64,000 nt of DNA from Amycolatopsis rubida (GTDB lineage: Bacteria; Actinomycetota; Actinomycetes; Mycobacteriales; Pseudonocardiaceae), in assembly GCF_900115345.1 (NCBI RefSeq), contig NZ_FOWC01000005.1:62001-126000 (forward strand), read 5' to 3'. This document shows positions 47,763 through 57,033 of this stretch, in pieces. Every line of letters begins with the position of its first letter. Within the stretch, counting starts at the first letter, position 1. Below the pieces are notes generated by a model. That model searched no databases and was not told where the DNA came from. It saw only the letters and a list, made by a program, of their open reading frames with translations. The position numbers were made by a program, and so were the translations under genes.

Positions 47763-50093
47763 TCAGCCGGACGAGCGGCTGAGCCGGACCACCGCGCCGG
47801 AGGTGACCCCCAGTTCCGCGTGCACCGCGCTGCCCGCTGACCGTTGCGGCAGCCACACCACGCGGTCCGGGAGGTCGGCGGTCGTCGTGGGGAGGGTGAT
47901 GGCGCCTCGGTCCGTGCTGACCGTGACCGGGTCTCCCGGCTGGATGCCGAACTCGTCGGCCGTGGCGGCGGAGAGATGGAGAAGCGGGGTCCGCGCCGTG
48001 CCCGCCAGGTGTTCCTCCCCGTCCTGGAGGCGGCCTCCGTCCAGCAGCGGGCGCCATGTGGCGAGCACGGCCTCCCCCGCCCGCGGCCGGGGGAGAGCGT
48101 GGACTGCGGGCGGAGCGGCAGGGGGCGGAGCGGCCCGGCCCGGCCAGGCGCCCAGCGCGGCGAGTTCGGCGCGGACGGCCGATCCGTCGCGTGGCGCGAG
48201 AACGTCCAGTTCCTCCGCGATACCCGCCAGCACGCGCAGATCCGGCTGGGCGCCCGCGCTCCGCAGCGCGGCCTCGAACGTCCGGGGGCGGTTCTCCCAG
48301 TTGTGGAACGTGCCCGCCTTCTCGGCGACCGTGGCCACGGGGAACACCACGGTCGCCAGTTCGCTGAGCGCGCTCGGGCGCTGCTCCAGGCTCACCACCA
48401 CCGGCATCCGGGCCACTGCTTCCCTCGCCGCCCGCGGGTCCGGCAGGTCGTCCAGTTCCACCCCGCCGGCCAGCAGCCCGCGCAGGTCGCCCGCCAGCAT
48501 CGCCGCGACGTCGCGGCCCGGCTCCGCGGGCAGCTCGGCGACCTGCCACAGGCGGGCCGCATCGGCGCGCGCGGCCGCGTCGGCGACCGGGCGGGCCCCG
48601 GGCAGCAGCGTGGGGAACGCACCCGCCGCCAGCGCGCCTCGCTCACCGGCTCGGCGGGGCACCCAGCCCAGCAACGCGCCGGTGCGTTCGGCCAGCCGGA
48701 CCACCGCCGACAACCCTCCGGGCACGGTGGCCAGCCGCTCTCCGGCCAGCACGACGGCACCGGGGCCGGCCACCAGCTCGTCGAGCGCCGCCGGCTCCTC
48801 CCCCGGCGCGGCACGGAGCAACGTGCCGGACAGCTTGACCAGCCCCCGGGTCGTGAACGGTGCCACCGAGTACACCTTCGTGCCCGCCGTGCGCACGGCT
48901 TTCCGCAACCGCAGGAAGAGGATCGGCGATTCCTCCTCCGGTTCGAGGCCGGCCAGGACCACCGTCGAGGCCGACCCGACATCGGCGTACGTCGCGCTCG
49001 GGCGGCCAGCCAGCCAGGTGAGGAACTCCGTCTCCTCGGCGGAGACCGGCCGCGCCCGGAAGTCCACGTCGTTGGTGCCGAGCACGACCCGCGCGAACCG
49101 GCCGTAGGCGTAGGCGTCCTCGACCGTGAGCCGCCCGCCGGTCAGCACGCCCGCGTGGCCGCGGACAGCGGCTAATGCCCGCGCGGCGACCCGGAACGCC
49201 AGCGGCCAGGCCACGGCGGTGAGCTTGCCGGTCAGCGCTTCGCGCACGCGCGGGTACGTGAGCCGGTCGGTGACGGTGGCGTACCGGAACGCCCAGCGGC
49301 CCTTGTCGCACATCCACTCGTCGTTGACCTCGGGATCCTCGCCCGCGAGCCGGCGCAGCACCTTTCCGCGCCGCGTGTCGGTGCGCGTCGCGCAGCCGGA
49401 CGCACAGTGCTCGCAGACGGTGCGGGTGGACTCGAGGTCGAACGGACGGGCGCGGAACCGGTACGCGACGCTCGTGAGCGCGCCGACCGGGCAGATCTGC
49501 ACGGTGTTGCCGGAGAAGTACGAGTCGAAAGCCGCGCCGGTTCCGGTGCCGATCTGTTGCGCCGCACCGCGTTCCAGCAACCCGATGAGCGGGTCGCCCG
49601 CGATCTGGTCGGCGAACCGGGTGCAGCGGGCGCACTGCACGCATCGTTCGCGGTCCAGCAGCACCGCCCGCGAGAGCGGGACCGGCTTCGCGAATGTCCT
49701 TTTCGGACCGGTGAACCGCGACGTGTCCCGCCCGCCTGCCATCGCCTGGTTCTGCAGCGGGCACTCGCCGCCCTTGTCGCACACCGGGCAGTCGAGCGGA
49801 TGGTTGATCAGGAGCAGCTCCAGCACCCCTCGCTGCGCCTTCTCGGCAACCGGCGAGGTGGCCTGGGTACGCACGATCATGCCCGGCGCGACCTCCGTGG
49901 TGCACGCGGTCACCGGCTTCGGCAGACCCTCGACCTCCACCAGGCACTGCCGGCACGCGCCGACCGGAGTGAGCAGCGGGTGATCGCAGAACCGGGGCAC
50001 CTCGGCACCCGCGGATTCGGTCGCGCGGATGAGCAGCGTGCCTTCCGGCACGGTCACCTCCGCCCCGTCGATGGACACTGTCACCGAAGTCAT
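47763..50093 (-). CDS. nuoG: NADH-quinone oxidoreductase subunit G (NuoG-type)
   Basis: Iron-sulfur subunit of 776 residues, the usual NuoG length. The N-terminal 2Fe-2S ferredoxin domain has CDHPLLTPVGACRQC. This is followed by the His-ligated cluster motif (HPLDCPVCDKGGECPLQ), a CVQCARCTRF cluster and the additional CEHCASGCATRT cluster. The remainder is a molybdopterin-oxidoreductase-like domain close to actinobacterial NuoG (GVLTGGRLTVEDAYAYGRFARVVLGTNDVDF) without catalytic Mo ligands, so it is not a formate dehydrogenase subunit by itself. ATG 50093 overlaps nuoF by 4 bases. Only E, F and G are present, downstream of phosphoribulokinase. Confidence 0.9.
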   Translation of the reverse strand: MTSVTVSIDGAEVTVPEGTLLIRATESAGAEVPRFCDHPLLTPVGACRQCLVEVEGLPKPVTACTTEVAPGMIVRTQATSPVAEKAQRGVLELLLINHPLDCPVCDKGGECPLQNQAMAGGRDTSRFTGPKRTFAKPVPLSRAVLLDRERCVQCARCTRFADQIAGDPLIGLLERGAAQQIGTGTGAAFDSYFSGNTVQICPVGALTSVAYRFRARPFDLESTRTVCEHCASGCATRTDTRRGKVLRRLAGEDPEVNDEWMCDKGRWAFRYATVTDRLTYPRVREALTGKLTAVAWPLAFRVAARALAAVRGHAGVLTGGRLTVEDAYAYGRFARVVLGTNDVDFRARPVSAEETEFLTWLAGRPSATYADVGSASTVVLAGLEPEEESPILFLRLRKAVRTAGTKVYSVAPFTTRGLVKLSGTLLRAAPGEEPAALDELVAGPGAVVLAGERLATVPGGLSAVVRLAERTGALLGWVPRRAGERGALAAGAFPTLLPGARPVADAAARADAARLWQVAELPAEPGRDVAAMLAGDLRGLLAGGVELDDLPDPRAAREAVARMPVVVSLEQRPSALSELATVVFPVATVAEKAGTFHNWENRPRTFEAALRSAGAQPDLRVLAGIAEELDVLAPRDGSAVRAELAALGAWPGRAAPPPAAPPAVHALPRPRAGEAVLATWRPLLDGGRLQDGEEHLAGTARTPLLHLSAATADEFGIQPGDPVTVSTDRGAITLPTTTADLPDRVVWLPQRSAGSAVHAELGVTSGAVVRLSRSSG

Positions 50094-51385
50094 CGCATCG
50101 CTCCCGCCGCCGCGAATCTCGTGCTGTGTGCCGGGTCGAACGGGCAGCCGCGCAGCCGCACGTGCGCGAGATACTCGTCGCGAAAATGCGTCAGCGACGA
50201 GGTGAGCGCGCCGGTCGAACCCGCGCCGAACGCACAGAACGAGGCACTCGTGATCGTTTCGCTCACCGTGAGCAGCGTCCCGAGCGCCGACGCGTCCGCG
50301 GCCCCGCGCTCCAGATCGCGCAGCACCCGCACGAGCCATCCGGTGCCCTGGCGGCACGGCGTGCACTTGCCGCACGACTCGGCGGCGTAGAACTCCGCCC
50401 ACCGCAGCACCGCCCGCACCACGCAGGTGGTCTCGTCGAACACCTGCACCGCGGCCGCGCCGAGCGCCGACCCGGCCGCGGCGACACCGGCGTGGTCCAG
50501 CGGCACGTCGAGGTGGCCTGCGGTGAGGACGGGCGCGGACGCGCCGCCCGGCGACCAGAACTTGAGCCGGTGCCCGCGTCGGATCCCGCCGGCGAGCGAG
50601 AACAGCTCGCGCGCGGTCACGCCGAACGGCGCTTCGTACTGCCCGGGCCGGGCGAGGTGCCCGGACAGGGAAAACAGCGTGCAGCCCGGCGAGTCCTCCG
50701 TGCCCATGGACCGGAACCACGCGGGACCGTTGCGGACGATGGACGGTACGCGGGCGATCGTCTCCACATTGTTGATCACCGCCGGGCGGCCGTACAGCAC
50801 GGCGGCCCGCTCGCCCGGCGAGCGCAGGCTCGGCTGCGGCCGCCGCCCCTCCAGGGACTGGAGCAGCGCGGTCTCCTCGCCGCACACGTACGCACCCGCC
50901 CCGGCATGGACCACCAGCGACACCGTGCCGAGATAGCCGCCGCGGGCGGCCTCGGCGACCGCGTGCTGGAGCCGCCGCAACGCGGGCAGCACCTCGCCTC
51001 GCAGGTATACGACGACGTGCCGGGCGCCGATCGCGTGCGCGGCGATGAGCGCGCCCTCGACCACCTCGTGCGGATTGGCGAGCAGCAGCGGGACGTCCTT
51101 GCACGCTCCCGGTTCCGCCTCGTTGGCGTTGACCACGAGATACCGGGACACGCCGTCGCGGGGCAGCGCGCCCCACTTGGCGGCGGTGGGGAACCCGGCT
51201 CCGCCGCGGCCGCGCAGCCCGGCCGCCCGTACCAGCGCGATCACCTCCCCCGGCGGCATGCTCCGCGCGGCGGCCAGCGCGGTGTACCCGTCGTGGCCGA
51301 GATAGCTCGGCAGCGTCCACGGCCTGCGGCCGGTCCACGACCGGGTGAGCACCGGCGTGATCAGCAGTTTGCTCGGCGCCCTCAC
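50090..51385 (-). CDS. nuoF: NADH-quinone oxidoreductase subunit F (NuoF-type)
   Basis: Flavoprotein of 431 residues that holds FMN, the NADH site and one 4Fe-4S cluster. GRGGAGFPTAAKWGALP is the nucleotide-binding glycine-rich segment, VVNANEAEPGACKD and GAGAYVCGEETALLQSLEG are FMN/NADH motifs, and ESCGKCTPCRQGT with a later CxFG region binds cluster N3. It transfers electrons from NADH to the NuoE and NuoG clusters, or in reverse. It overlaps nuoE and nuoG by 4 bases at each end, so the three are co-translated. Confidence 0.92.
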   Translation of the reverse strand: MRAPSKLLITPVLTRSWTGRRPWTLPSYLGHDGYTALAAARSMPPGEVIALVRAAGLRGRGGAGFPTAAKWGALPRDGVSRYLVVNANEAEPGACKDVPLLLANPHEVVEGALIAAHAIGARHVVVYLRGEVLPALRRLQHAVAEAARGGYLGTVSLVVHAGAGAYVCGEETALLQSLEGRRPQPSLRSPGERAAVLYGRPAVINNVETIARVPSIVRNGPAWFRSMGTEDSPGCTLFSLSGHLARPGQYEAPFGVTARELFSLAGGIRRGHRLKFWSPGGASAPVLTAGHLDVPLDHAGVAAAGSALGAAAVQVFDETTCVVRAVLRWAEFYAAESCGKCTPCRQGTGWLVRVLRDLERGAADASALGTLLTVSETITSASFCAFGAGSTGALTSSLTHFRDEYLAHVRLRGCPFDPAHSTRFAAAGAMR

Positions 51386-52098
51386 GGTTTCTCCTCCGGT
51401 GCGTGCCAGCCCTGTGCCTCGGCGAGCCGGACGCCCTCGGTGGTGCGTGGCCCCGGCGTGGTCACCGCACTGTCCACATAGGAGCGTTCATCCGGGAATC
51501 CGGCCAGCAGCCGGGTGTTCTGCCGAAATGTGCACAGTGGACCCACACCCCGGGTCGGCCACACGGCGCGGCCCGCTCGCAGATCGTCGACCAGCTCACG
51601 CGCCCGCGCCGGAGTCATCTCGTCGAAGTACTCCCAGTTGGCCATCACCACCGGGGCGTAGTCGCACGCGGCGACACATGCCACGGTGGCGAGCGTGACC
51701 GCGCCGTCCTCGGTCGTGCCGTCGCCAGACAGCCCGAGGTGCGTGCGCAGCGAGTCGCGAATCGCGTCACCGCCCAGCACCGCGCACAAGGTCGAGGTGC
51801 ACACCGCGACGAGGTGGTCGCCGACGGGCTCGCGGTGGAACATCGAGTGGAAGGTGGCGACCGCGAGCACTTCGGCCTCGGCGAGCCCGAGAGTGCTGGC
51901 GCAGAACGAGATTCCGTCGACGTCGACGCAGCCTCGTTCGGACTGCACCAGGTGCAGCAGCGGCAGCAGCGCGGAGCGCCGCACCGGGTACCGGGCGAGG
52001 ATCTCCTCCGCGTCGTCGGCGAGCACCTCCGCGAGGTCGGGCAGCGGTGCCGGAGCCGGTGCCGCCGGCTTCGCGGCCCGGGTCCGCGCGGCCCTCAC
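51382..52098 (-). CDS. nuoE: NADH-quinone oxidoreductase subunit E (NuoE-type)
   Basis: Thioredoxin-like 2Fe-2S subunit of 238 residues. Ligands lie in VCTSTLCAVLGG and VACVAACDYAPVVM, with the helical N-terminal part (ILARYPVRRSALLPLLHLVQSERG) typical of NuoE. The Ala/Pro-rich start and C-terminal extension after FRQNTRLLAG resemble actinobacterial NuoE. The GTG start at 52098 overlaps the phosphoribulokinase stop by 4 bases, linking an NADH dehydrogenase input module to Calvin-cycle genes in one operon. Confidence 0.9.
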   Translation of the reverse strand: MRAARTRAAKPAAPAPAPLPDLAEVLADDAEEILARYPVRRSALLPLLHLVQSERGCVDVDGISFCASTLGLAEAEVLAVATFHSMFHREPVGDHLVAVCTSTLCAVLGGDAIRDSLRTHLGLSGDGTTEDGAVTLATVACVAACDYAPVVMANWEYFDEMTPARARELVDDLRAGRAVWPTRGVGPLCTFRQNTRLLAGFPDERSYVDSAVTTPGPRTTEGVRLAEAQGWHAPEEKP

Positions 52099-53066
52099 GG
52101 CGTCGCCGCCGCGAAGGCCGCGTGCTGGGTCTCCGCCGCGCCGAGCAGATGGTGCAGCAGCAGCAGCTGCGTGATCGCGAGCGGTTCGCTGCGCCTGCCG
52201 CCGCCGAGGTCGCCGAGGGAGCCGGGCGGTTCGCCGGGCAGGCCGAGCTGCGGCCAGATCGCCCTGCGCACCAGCGCGGTCTCCTCGGCCGAGGCGTAGC
52301 CGTGGATGTGGAGCGCGTCGACCGGGCGGCCGTCGGTGTCGCGGTTCAGCCGCACATGGACGGTCCGGCGGCCGTCGAGCACCACGCTGAGGTCCGGATG
52401 GCGGATCGTCGGGCGCAGCAGCAGTTCCCCGGACAGCGGGGTGCCCGGCGGGTCGTCCCGGCCGGGGATCGGCGCGAACCGGACGACGATGTCCGCCGCG
52501 GCCCGCTGGGGACGGATGTAGGCGGCCGACTCCGGTTCGCGCCGCCGCAGTTCGGCCCGCACCTGCTCCTCGCGATAGCCGCGTTTCTCCGTGTCGCGGC
52601 GCACCTTCCACCCGTGCCGGATCTCCTCCGGCGGGTCGAGGTAGATCGCGATGTCGAAACAGGCCCGCGACAGCTTGCTGTGCAACGGAAGCAGGCCCTC
52701 CACGACGACGAACTCGGCCGGGGAGACCAGTTCCGGGCGGGCCAGCTGCCCGGTGCCGTGGTCGTACACCGGTTTGAGGATCGGGTGTCCGGCCGCGAGC
52801 AGCTGCAGGTGCTGCTCCATGATGTCGAGGTAGTTGCAGTCGGGGTGCAGCGCGGTGAACGGCAGCGGCTTGCGCTCTTCCCGGTCGTAGCGGTGGTAGT
52901 CGTCGACGCAGATCGCGGTGACCCGGTCCGGGCCGAGCGTGGCGACGAGGCCGGAGGTGAGCGTCGTCTTGCCCGCCGCGCTGTCCCCGGCGATGGCGAT
53001 CATGACCGGCCGCCGCCGCGGCGCGTCGCCGGTCTGCCGCTGGATCCTGATCAGTTTGTCCGGCAT
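52095..53066 (-). CDS. cbbP: Phosphoribulokinase
   Basis: ATP-dependent kinase of 323 residues converting ribulose 5-phosphate to ribulose-1,5-bisphosphate, the committing step before RuBisCO. The P-loop is GDSAAGKTTL at about residues 28-37. ICVDDYHRYDREERK and ALHPDCNYLDIMEQHLQLL are the PRK signatures, PVYDHGTG lies ahead of the FVVVEGLLPLHS Walker B-like strand. The ATG at 53066 has AAGGAG upstream; the gene overlaps the transketolase 3' end by 16 bases. Class I (proteobacterial-like) PRK features fit the red-type RuBisCO at the right edge. Confidence 0.92.
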   Translation of the reverse strand: MPDKLIRIQRQTGDAPRRRPVMIAIAGDSAAGKTTLTSGLVATLGPDRVTAICVDDYHRYDREERKPLPFTALHPDCNYLDIMEQHLQLLAAGHPILKPVYDHGTGQLARPELVSPAEFVVVEGLLPLHSKLSRACFDIAIYLDPPEEIRHGWKVRRDTEKRGYREEQVRAELRRREPESAAYIRPQRAAADIVVRFAPIPGRDDPPGTPLSGELLLRPTIRHPDLSVVLDGRRTVHVRLNRDTDGRPVDALHIHGYASAEETALVRRAIWPQLGLPGEPPGSLGDLGGGRRSEPLAITQLLLLHHLLGAAETQHAAFAAATP

Positions 53067-55084
53067 GCCGTCTCCTTTCCCAGGCATTCGAGTGCCGCCC
53101 GCACGACGGCGGGCACCGAATAGCCCAGCGCCTGGCAGACCACCCGCCCCGGCGCGCTCGCCCCGAACCGCCGCAGGCCCAGCACCGTGTCGCCGGGACG
53201 GGCCAGCGCCTCCCAGCCGTGCGGGACGCCTGCCTCCAGCCACACCGCCGGGCAAGGCGGCAGCAGCTCGGCGCCCGCCGCGAGTGCCTCGGCGAATCGT
53301 TCCCGCCACGGCACCGACAGCACCCGGACCGCCCGGCCCTCGACGGCCAGCGCGGCGGCCGAGTCGAGCGCGAGTGCCACCTCGGACCCGGTCGCCACCA
53401 GCGTCAGGTCGGGCTCGCGCCCGTCGTCGCGCACGATCCGGGCGCCGTGCGCGGCGATCGCGTTGCCGCGCACCGGTTCCAGCACCGGCAACGACTGGCG
53501 GCTGAGCACCAGCGCCACCGGGCCGTCGTGGCGCAGCGCCACCCGCCAGCACTCGGCGGTCTCGTTCGCGTCTCCGGGCCGCAGCACAGCGAGGCCCGGG
53601 ATCAGCCGCAACGACTCCAGGTGCTCGACCGGCTGATGCGTGGGGCCGTCCTCGCCGACCGCGATGGAGTCGTGGGTGAACACGTACACCACCGGCAAGC
53701 GCATCAGGGCCGCCAGCCGCACAGCGGGCCGCAGATAGTCGGAGAAGACGAGGAACGTGCTGCCGAACGGCCTAAATCCGCCGTGCAGTGCCATCCCGTT
53801 CAGCGCCGCGCCCATGGCGTGCTCGCGGATTCCGAAGTGGACAGTCCGGCCGCTCTGATCGTCCCTGGTCACGGCTTTCGTGCCGGGCAACGTGGTACAG
53901 GTCGAGCCGGCCAGGTCCGCCGAGCCGCCGACCAGGCCGGCGAACTCGGGGGCGAGTGCGGCGAGCACGGCCCCCGACGCGGCGCGGGTCGCCGTCGCGC
54001 TGCCGGGTTCGAAGATCGGCAGAAGCTTTTCGAGGTCCGCCGGCGGTGCCGCCGCGCCGCCCCAGACGGCCGCCAGCTCCGGATGCGCCCGCTCCCACGC
54101 GGCGCGGACGCCGAGCCACCCGGCACGCGCCGCCGCGCCGGACGCGGCCAGCCGCGCGCAGTGTTCCCGGACCTCGGCCGGAACATGGAACGGTTCGTCC
54201 GGCCAGTCGAACGCGGCACGGGTCGCGGCCAGCTCCACCGCACCGAGCGGCGCGCCGTGCGCCTCGGGCGTGCCGGCGACGGTCGGGGCACCGTGGCCGA
54301 TAGTGGTGCGCACGGCGACCAGGCTCGGCTGGTCTTCCGCCGCGACGGCGGCGTCGAAGGCGGTGGTCAGCGCGTCGAGGTCTTCCCCGTCGGCGACCCG
54401 CTGGACGTGCCAGCCGTACGCGGCGAAGCGGCCGAGCACGTCGTCGGTGCAGCTCTGGTGCGCCGGCCCGTCGATGGTGACGTCATTGTCGTCGTAGATC
54501 ACGATCAGCCTGCCGAGGCCGAGGTGCCCGGCGAGCGACCCCGCCTCGTGGCTGACGCCCTCCATGAGATCGCCGTCGCCCGCCAGCACCCACGTCCGGT
54601 GGCCGACCACCGGGTGCTCGGCGGTGTTCGCGCGTGCGGCCAGCATCCGCTCGGCGAGCGCCATGCCGACAGCGTTGCCGAGCCCCTGCCCGAGCGGGCC
54701 GGTGGTGGTCTCCACGCCGGGCGGGCAGCGGTGCTCGGGATGGCCGGGGGTGCGCGATCCCCACTGCCGGAACCGGCGCAGCTCGTCGCGGGGCAGGTCG
54801 TAGCCGAACAGGTGAAGCAGCGCGTACAGCAGCATCGATCCGTGCCCGGCGGAGAGCACGAACCGGTCCCGGTCAGGCCATTCGGGGTCGGCGGGATCGT
54901 GGCGCAGGAAGCGCGACCACAGCACCCAGGCCGGGGCGGCCGCGCCCATCGGCAGGCCCGGATGACCGCTGCCCGCCGCCTGCACCGCGTCCGCGGCGAG
55001 CATCCGGATCGTGGTGATCGCGAGGGCGTCGGCATCCGTGCCCGCCCTTCGATCAGCCCCTTCTTCGATCTCGACCAGCCGCAT
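53051..55084 (-). CDS. cbbT: Transketolase
   Basis: ThDP-dependent transketolase of 677 residues, full length. The N-terminal domain has GSGHPGLPMGAAAPAWVLW, the GDGDLMEGVSHEAGSLAGHL cofactor motif and LIVIYDDNDVTIDG. The middle domain has VHFGIREHAMGAALNGMALHGG and the phosphate site THDSIAVGEDGPTHQPVEH. In the Calvin cycle it shuffles two-carbon units during regeneration of pentose phosphates. ATG 55084 is preceded by GGAGG. It heads the operon tkt-prk-nuoEFG and is divergent from a two-component system. Confidence 0.93.
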   Translation of the reverse strand: MRLVEIEEGADRRAGTDADALAITTIRMLAADAVQAAGSGHPGLPMGAAAPAWVLWSRFLRHDPADPEWPDRDRFVLSAGHGSMLLYALLHLFGYDLPRDELRRFRQWGSRTPGHPEHRCPPGVETTTGPLGQGLGNAVGMALAERMLAARANTAEHPVVGHRTWVLAGDGDLMEGVSHEAGSLAGHLGLGRLIVIYDDNDVTIDGPAHQSCTDDVLGRFAAYGWHVQRVADGEDLDALTTAFDAAVAAEDQPSLVAVRTTIGHGAPTVAGTPEAHGAPLGAVELAATRAAFDWPDEPFHVPAEVREHCARLAASGAAARAGWLGVRAAWERAHPELAAVWGGAAAPPADLEKLLPIFEPGSATATRAASGAVLAALAPEFAGLVGGSADLAGSTCTTLPGTKAVTRDDQSGRTVHFGIREHAMGAALNGMALHGGFRPFGSTFLVFSDYLRPAVRLAALMRLPVVYVFTHDSIAVGEDGPTHQPVEHLESLRLIPGLAVLRPGDANETAECWRVALRHDGPVALVLSRQSLPVLEPVRGNAIAAHGARIVRDDGREPDLTLVATGSEVALALDSAAALAVEGRAVRVLSVPWRERFAEALAAGAELLPPCPAVWLEAGVPHGWEALARPGDTVLGLRRFGASAPGRVVCQALGYSVPAVVRAALECLGKETACRTN

Positions 55085-55139
55085 GAACACCTCCGCAGAT
55101 GTGGTTCGTGCCGACGCTAGGGAGACCGGCGGCGGCCCG

Positions 55140-55171
55140 GATCCCCCGTGCCGGGGGCGGCGCGGGGGATC
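55140..55171. promoter_or_regulatory. Inverted repeat in the divergent tkt/two-component promoter
   Basis: GATCCCCCG (55140-55148) and CGGGGGATC (55163-55171) are exact inverted repeats 14 bases apart within the 120-base region between the transketolase and response-regulator starts. Its place suggests an operator for the response regulator or another factor. Confidence 0.4.
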
Positions 55172-55204
55172 GCTGCGCGGCCCTGCTCGCTCTAGGCTCG
55201 GGTC

Positions 55205-55867
55205 ATGCGTTCCACGCCGCTGCGCCTGGTGCTCGTCGACGATCACGAGATGGTCCTCGAAGGGCTCAAAGCACTGCTCGCCCGATTCCGCGGCCGGGTC
55301 CGGGTCGTGGGCGAGGCGGTGAGCGCGGCGGCCGCCGAGCCCGTCGTCACGGGCCTCGACCCGGACCTGGTGCTCTCCGACGTCCGGCTCCGCGGCCAGG
55401 AGAGCGGGCTGGACCTGTGCCGGAAGCTGGTGGAGAAATCCCCGGGACGGCGGGTGGTCCTGCTCTCGGCCTACGACGACGAGCAGTACCTGTTCCAGGC
55501 GTTGCGGGCGGGCGCGGCGGGCTACCTGCTGAAGTCGATCGACGGCGAGAGCCTGGTGCGCCAGCTCGAACTGGCCGCCGAGGGCGAGACCGTGGTGGAC
55601 TCGGCGATGGCGGGCCGGGCCGTGGCGTCCGCCGCGCGCCTGCAGGCCGGGGAGTACTGGCCGGGCGCGCGGCTCAACCTCACCCAGCGCGAAAGCGAGG
55701 TGCTGGAACTGCTCGTGGCCGGCCTGTCCAACCGGGCCGTCGCCGCCCGGCTCGTGCTCGGGGAGGAAACCGTGAAAAGTCACGTCAGCGCCATCTTCCG
55801 CAAGCTGGAGGTGCGCGACCGGGCCGGCGCGGTCGCGGTCGCCCTGCGCGAGGGGATCTTCCGGTGA
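55205..55867 (+). CDS. NarL/FixJ-family response regulator
   Basis: Response regulator of 220 residues. The receiver domain has the acidic pair VDDHE, phospho-acceptor D59 (LVLSDVRL), the conserved Ser in VVLLSAYDD and Lys in GYLLKSID. The C-terminal LuxR-type HTH reads LTQRESEVLELLVAGLSNRAVAARLVLGEETVKSHVSAIFRKL. It is cotranscribed with the histidine kinase (4-base overlap) and divergent from the tkt-prk-nuoEFG operon, which it probably controls. Confidence 0.92.
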   Translation: MRSTPLRLVLVDDHEMVLEGLKALLARFRGRVRVVGEAVSAAAAEPVVTGLDPDLVLSDVRLRGQESGLDLCRKLVEKSPGRRVVLLSAYDDEQYLFQALRAGAAGYLLKSIDGESLVRQLELAAEGETVVDSAMAGRAVASAARLQAGEYWPGARLNLTQRESEVLELLVAGLSNRAVAARLVLGEETVKSHVSAIFRKLEVRDRAGAVAVALREGIFR

Positions 55868-57033
55868 CCGGGCTCGGGCTGGCCGACCCGGAGCGGGAGA
55901 ACACCCTGCTCGTCCGGATCATCGAGGCGATCTCGGCGGGACCGGAGCTGTCCGCGCTCGCGGCGAAGGTCGCCGACCTGATCGTGTCGGCCACGAACAC
56001 CGACGTGTGCTTCGTCCACGTGCTCGACGACCGGGACTCCGCACTGGTCCTCGCCGGAGCCACCGCCCCGTTCGACGCGGCGGCGGGACGCGTCCGGCTC
56101 CCGCTCGGCGAGGGCATCGCGGGCTGGGCCGCCTCGCACGGCGAGCCGGTGGTGGTCGCCGAGGGCAAGGAGGACGACCCGCGTTACCGGTATTTCCCGG
56201 AGCTGCGCGGCGAGGACTACACCTCGATGGCGTCGGTGCCGATGTCGAGCAGCCCCGGCGGGCTCGCGGGCGTGCTCAACGTGCACACCCGCGTGCGCCG
56301 CGAGTTCACCGACCGCGACGTGCGGCTGCTGACCACGATCGGCAGCCTGCTCGCGGGCGCGGTGCACCAGGCACGCACGCACCGCAGGCTCGCCGCGCGG
56401 GAACGCGCCCACGAACGGTTCACCGAGCAGGTGATCGCCGCGCAGGAAACCGAGCGGCGCAGGCTCGCCGGCGACATCCACGACGGCATCACCCAGCGGC
56501 TGGTGAGCCTGCGGTTCCACCTCGAGGCCGCGCTCGATCCGGAGTTCGCCGCCGAGCAGCTGGTGAAGGCCCGCGAACTCGCGGACCTCACCCTCGACGA
56601 GGCACGCGCGGCGGTCAGCGGGCTGCGCCCGCCGGTGCTCGACGACCTCGGCCTCGCCGACAGCCTCGCGAGCCTCGCCCGGTCCACCGCGGAACTGGCC
56701 GTGGAGACCGAAATCGACGAATGCCGGCTGCCCGAGCACGCCGAGGTGGCGCTGTACCGGATCGCCCAGGAGGCGCTGCAGAACGTGATCAAGCACGCGG
56801 GCACCGGCGCGGCGACCCTCACACTGCGCAGGACCGACCGGGGTGTCCTGCTGCGGGTGCGCGACCGCGGCCGCGGATTCGACCGGGACACCATGTCCTT
56901 CGGCGACGACCGGTCCAGCGGCTACGGCATGACGAGCATGGCCGAGCGCGCGGAACTGATCGGCGGACGGCTGGAAGTGTCCTCCTCACCGGAGAACGGC
57001 ACGACGGTCTCAGTCACCGTGCCGGTCGCGTAA
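55864..57033 (+). CDS. GAF-domain sensor histidine kinase (NarL-type partner)
   Basis: Soluble histidine kinase of 389 residues. Residues about 20-165 are a GAF domain (PLGEGIAGWAASHGEPVVV) that may bind a small ligand, redox cofactor or gas. A dimerisation/phospho-acceptor HisKA_3 helix follows, with H in RRRLAGDIHDGITQRLVSL, and then an HATPase domain (ALYRIAQEALQNVIKHAG, RDRGRGFD, GYGMTSMAERAELIGG). No membrane segment is seen, so the signal is cytoplasmic. The GTG start at 55864 overlaps the response-regulator stop. The last ~100 bases are duplicated in tandem downstream. Confidence 0.9.
   Translation: MTGLGLADPERENTLLVRIIEAISAGPELSALAAKVADLIVSATNTDVCFVHVLDDRDSALVLAGATAPFDAAAGRVRLPLGEGIAGWAASHGEPVVVAEGKEDDPRYRYFPELRGEDYTSMASVPMSSSPGGLAGVLNVHTRVRREFTDRDVRLLTTIGSLLAGAVHQARTHRRLAARERAHERFTEQVIAAQETERRRLAGDIHDGITQRLVSLRFHLEAALDPEFAAEQLVKARELADLTLDEARAAVSGLRPPVLDDLGLADSLASLARSTAELAVETEIDECRLPEHAEVALYRIAQEALQNVIKHAGTGAATLTLRRTDRGVLLRVRDRGRGFDRDTMSFGDDRSSGYGMTSMAERAELIGGRLEVSSSPENGTTVSVTVPVA

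Noticed and set aside
47763..50093. NAD-dependent formate dehydrogenase catalytic subunit
   Set aside because: The iron-sulfur pattern and C-terminal domain follow actinobacterial NuoG, the length is that of NuoG and no Mo-ligating Cys/Sec segment is seen.
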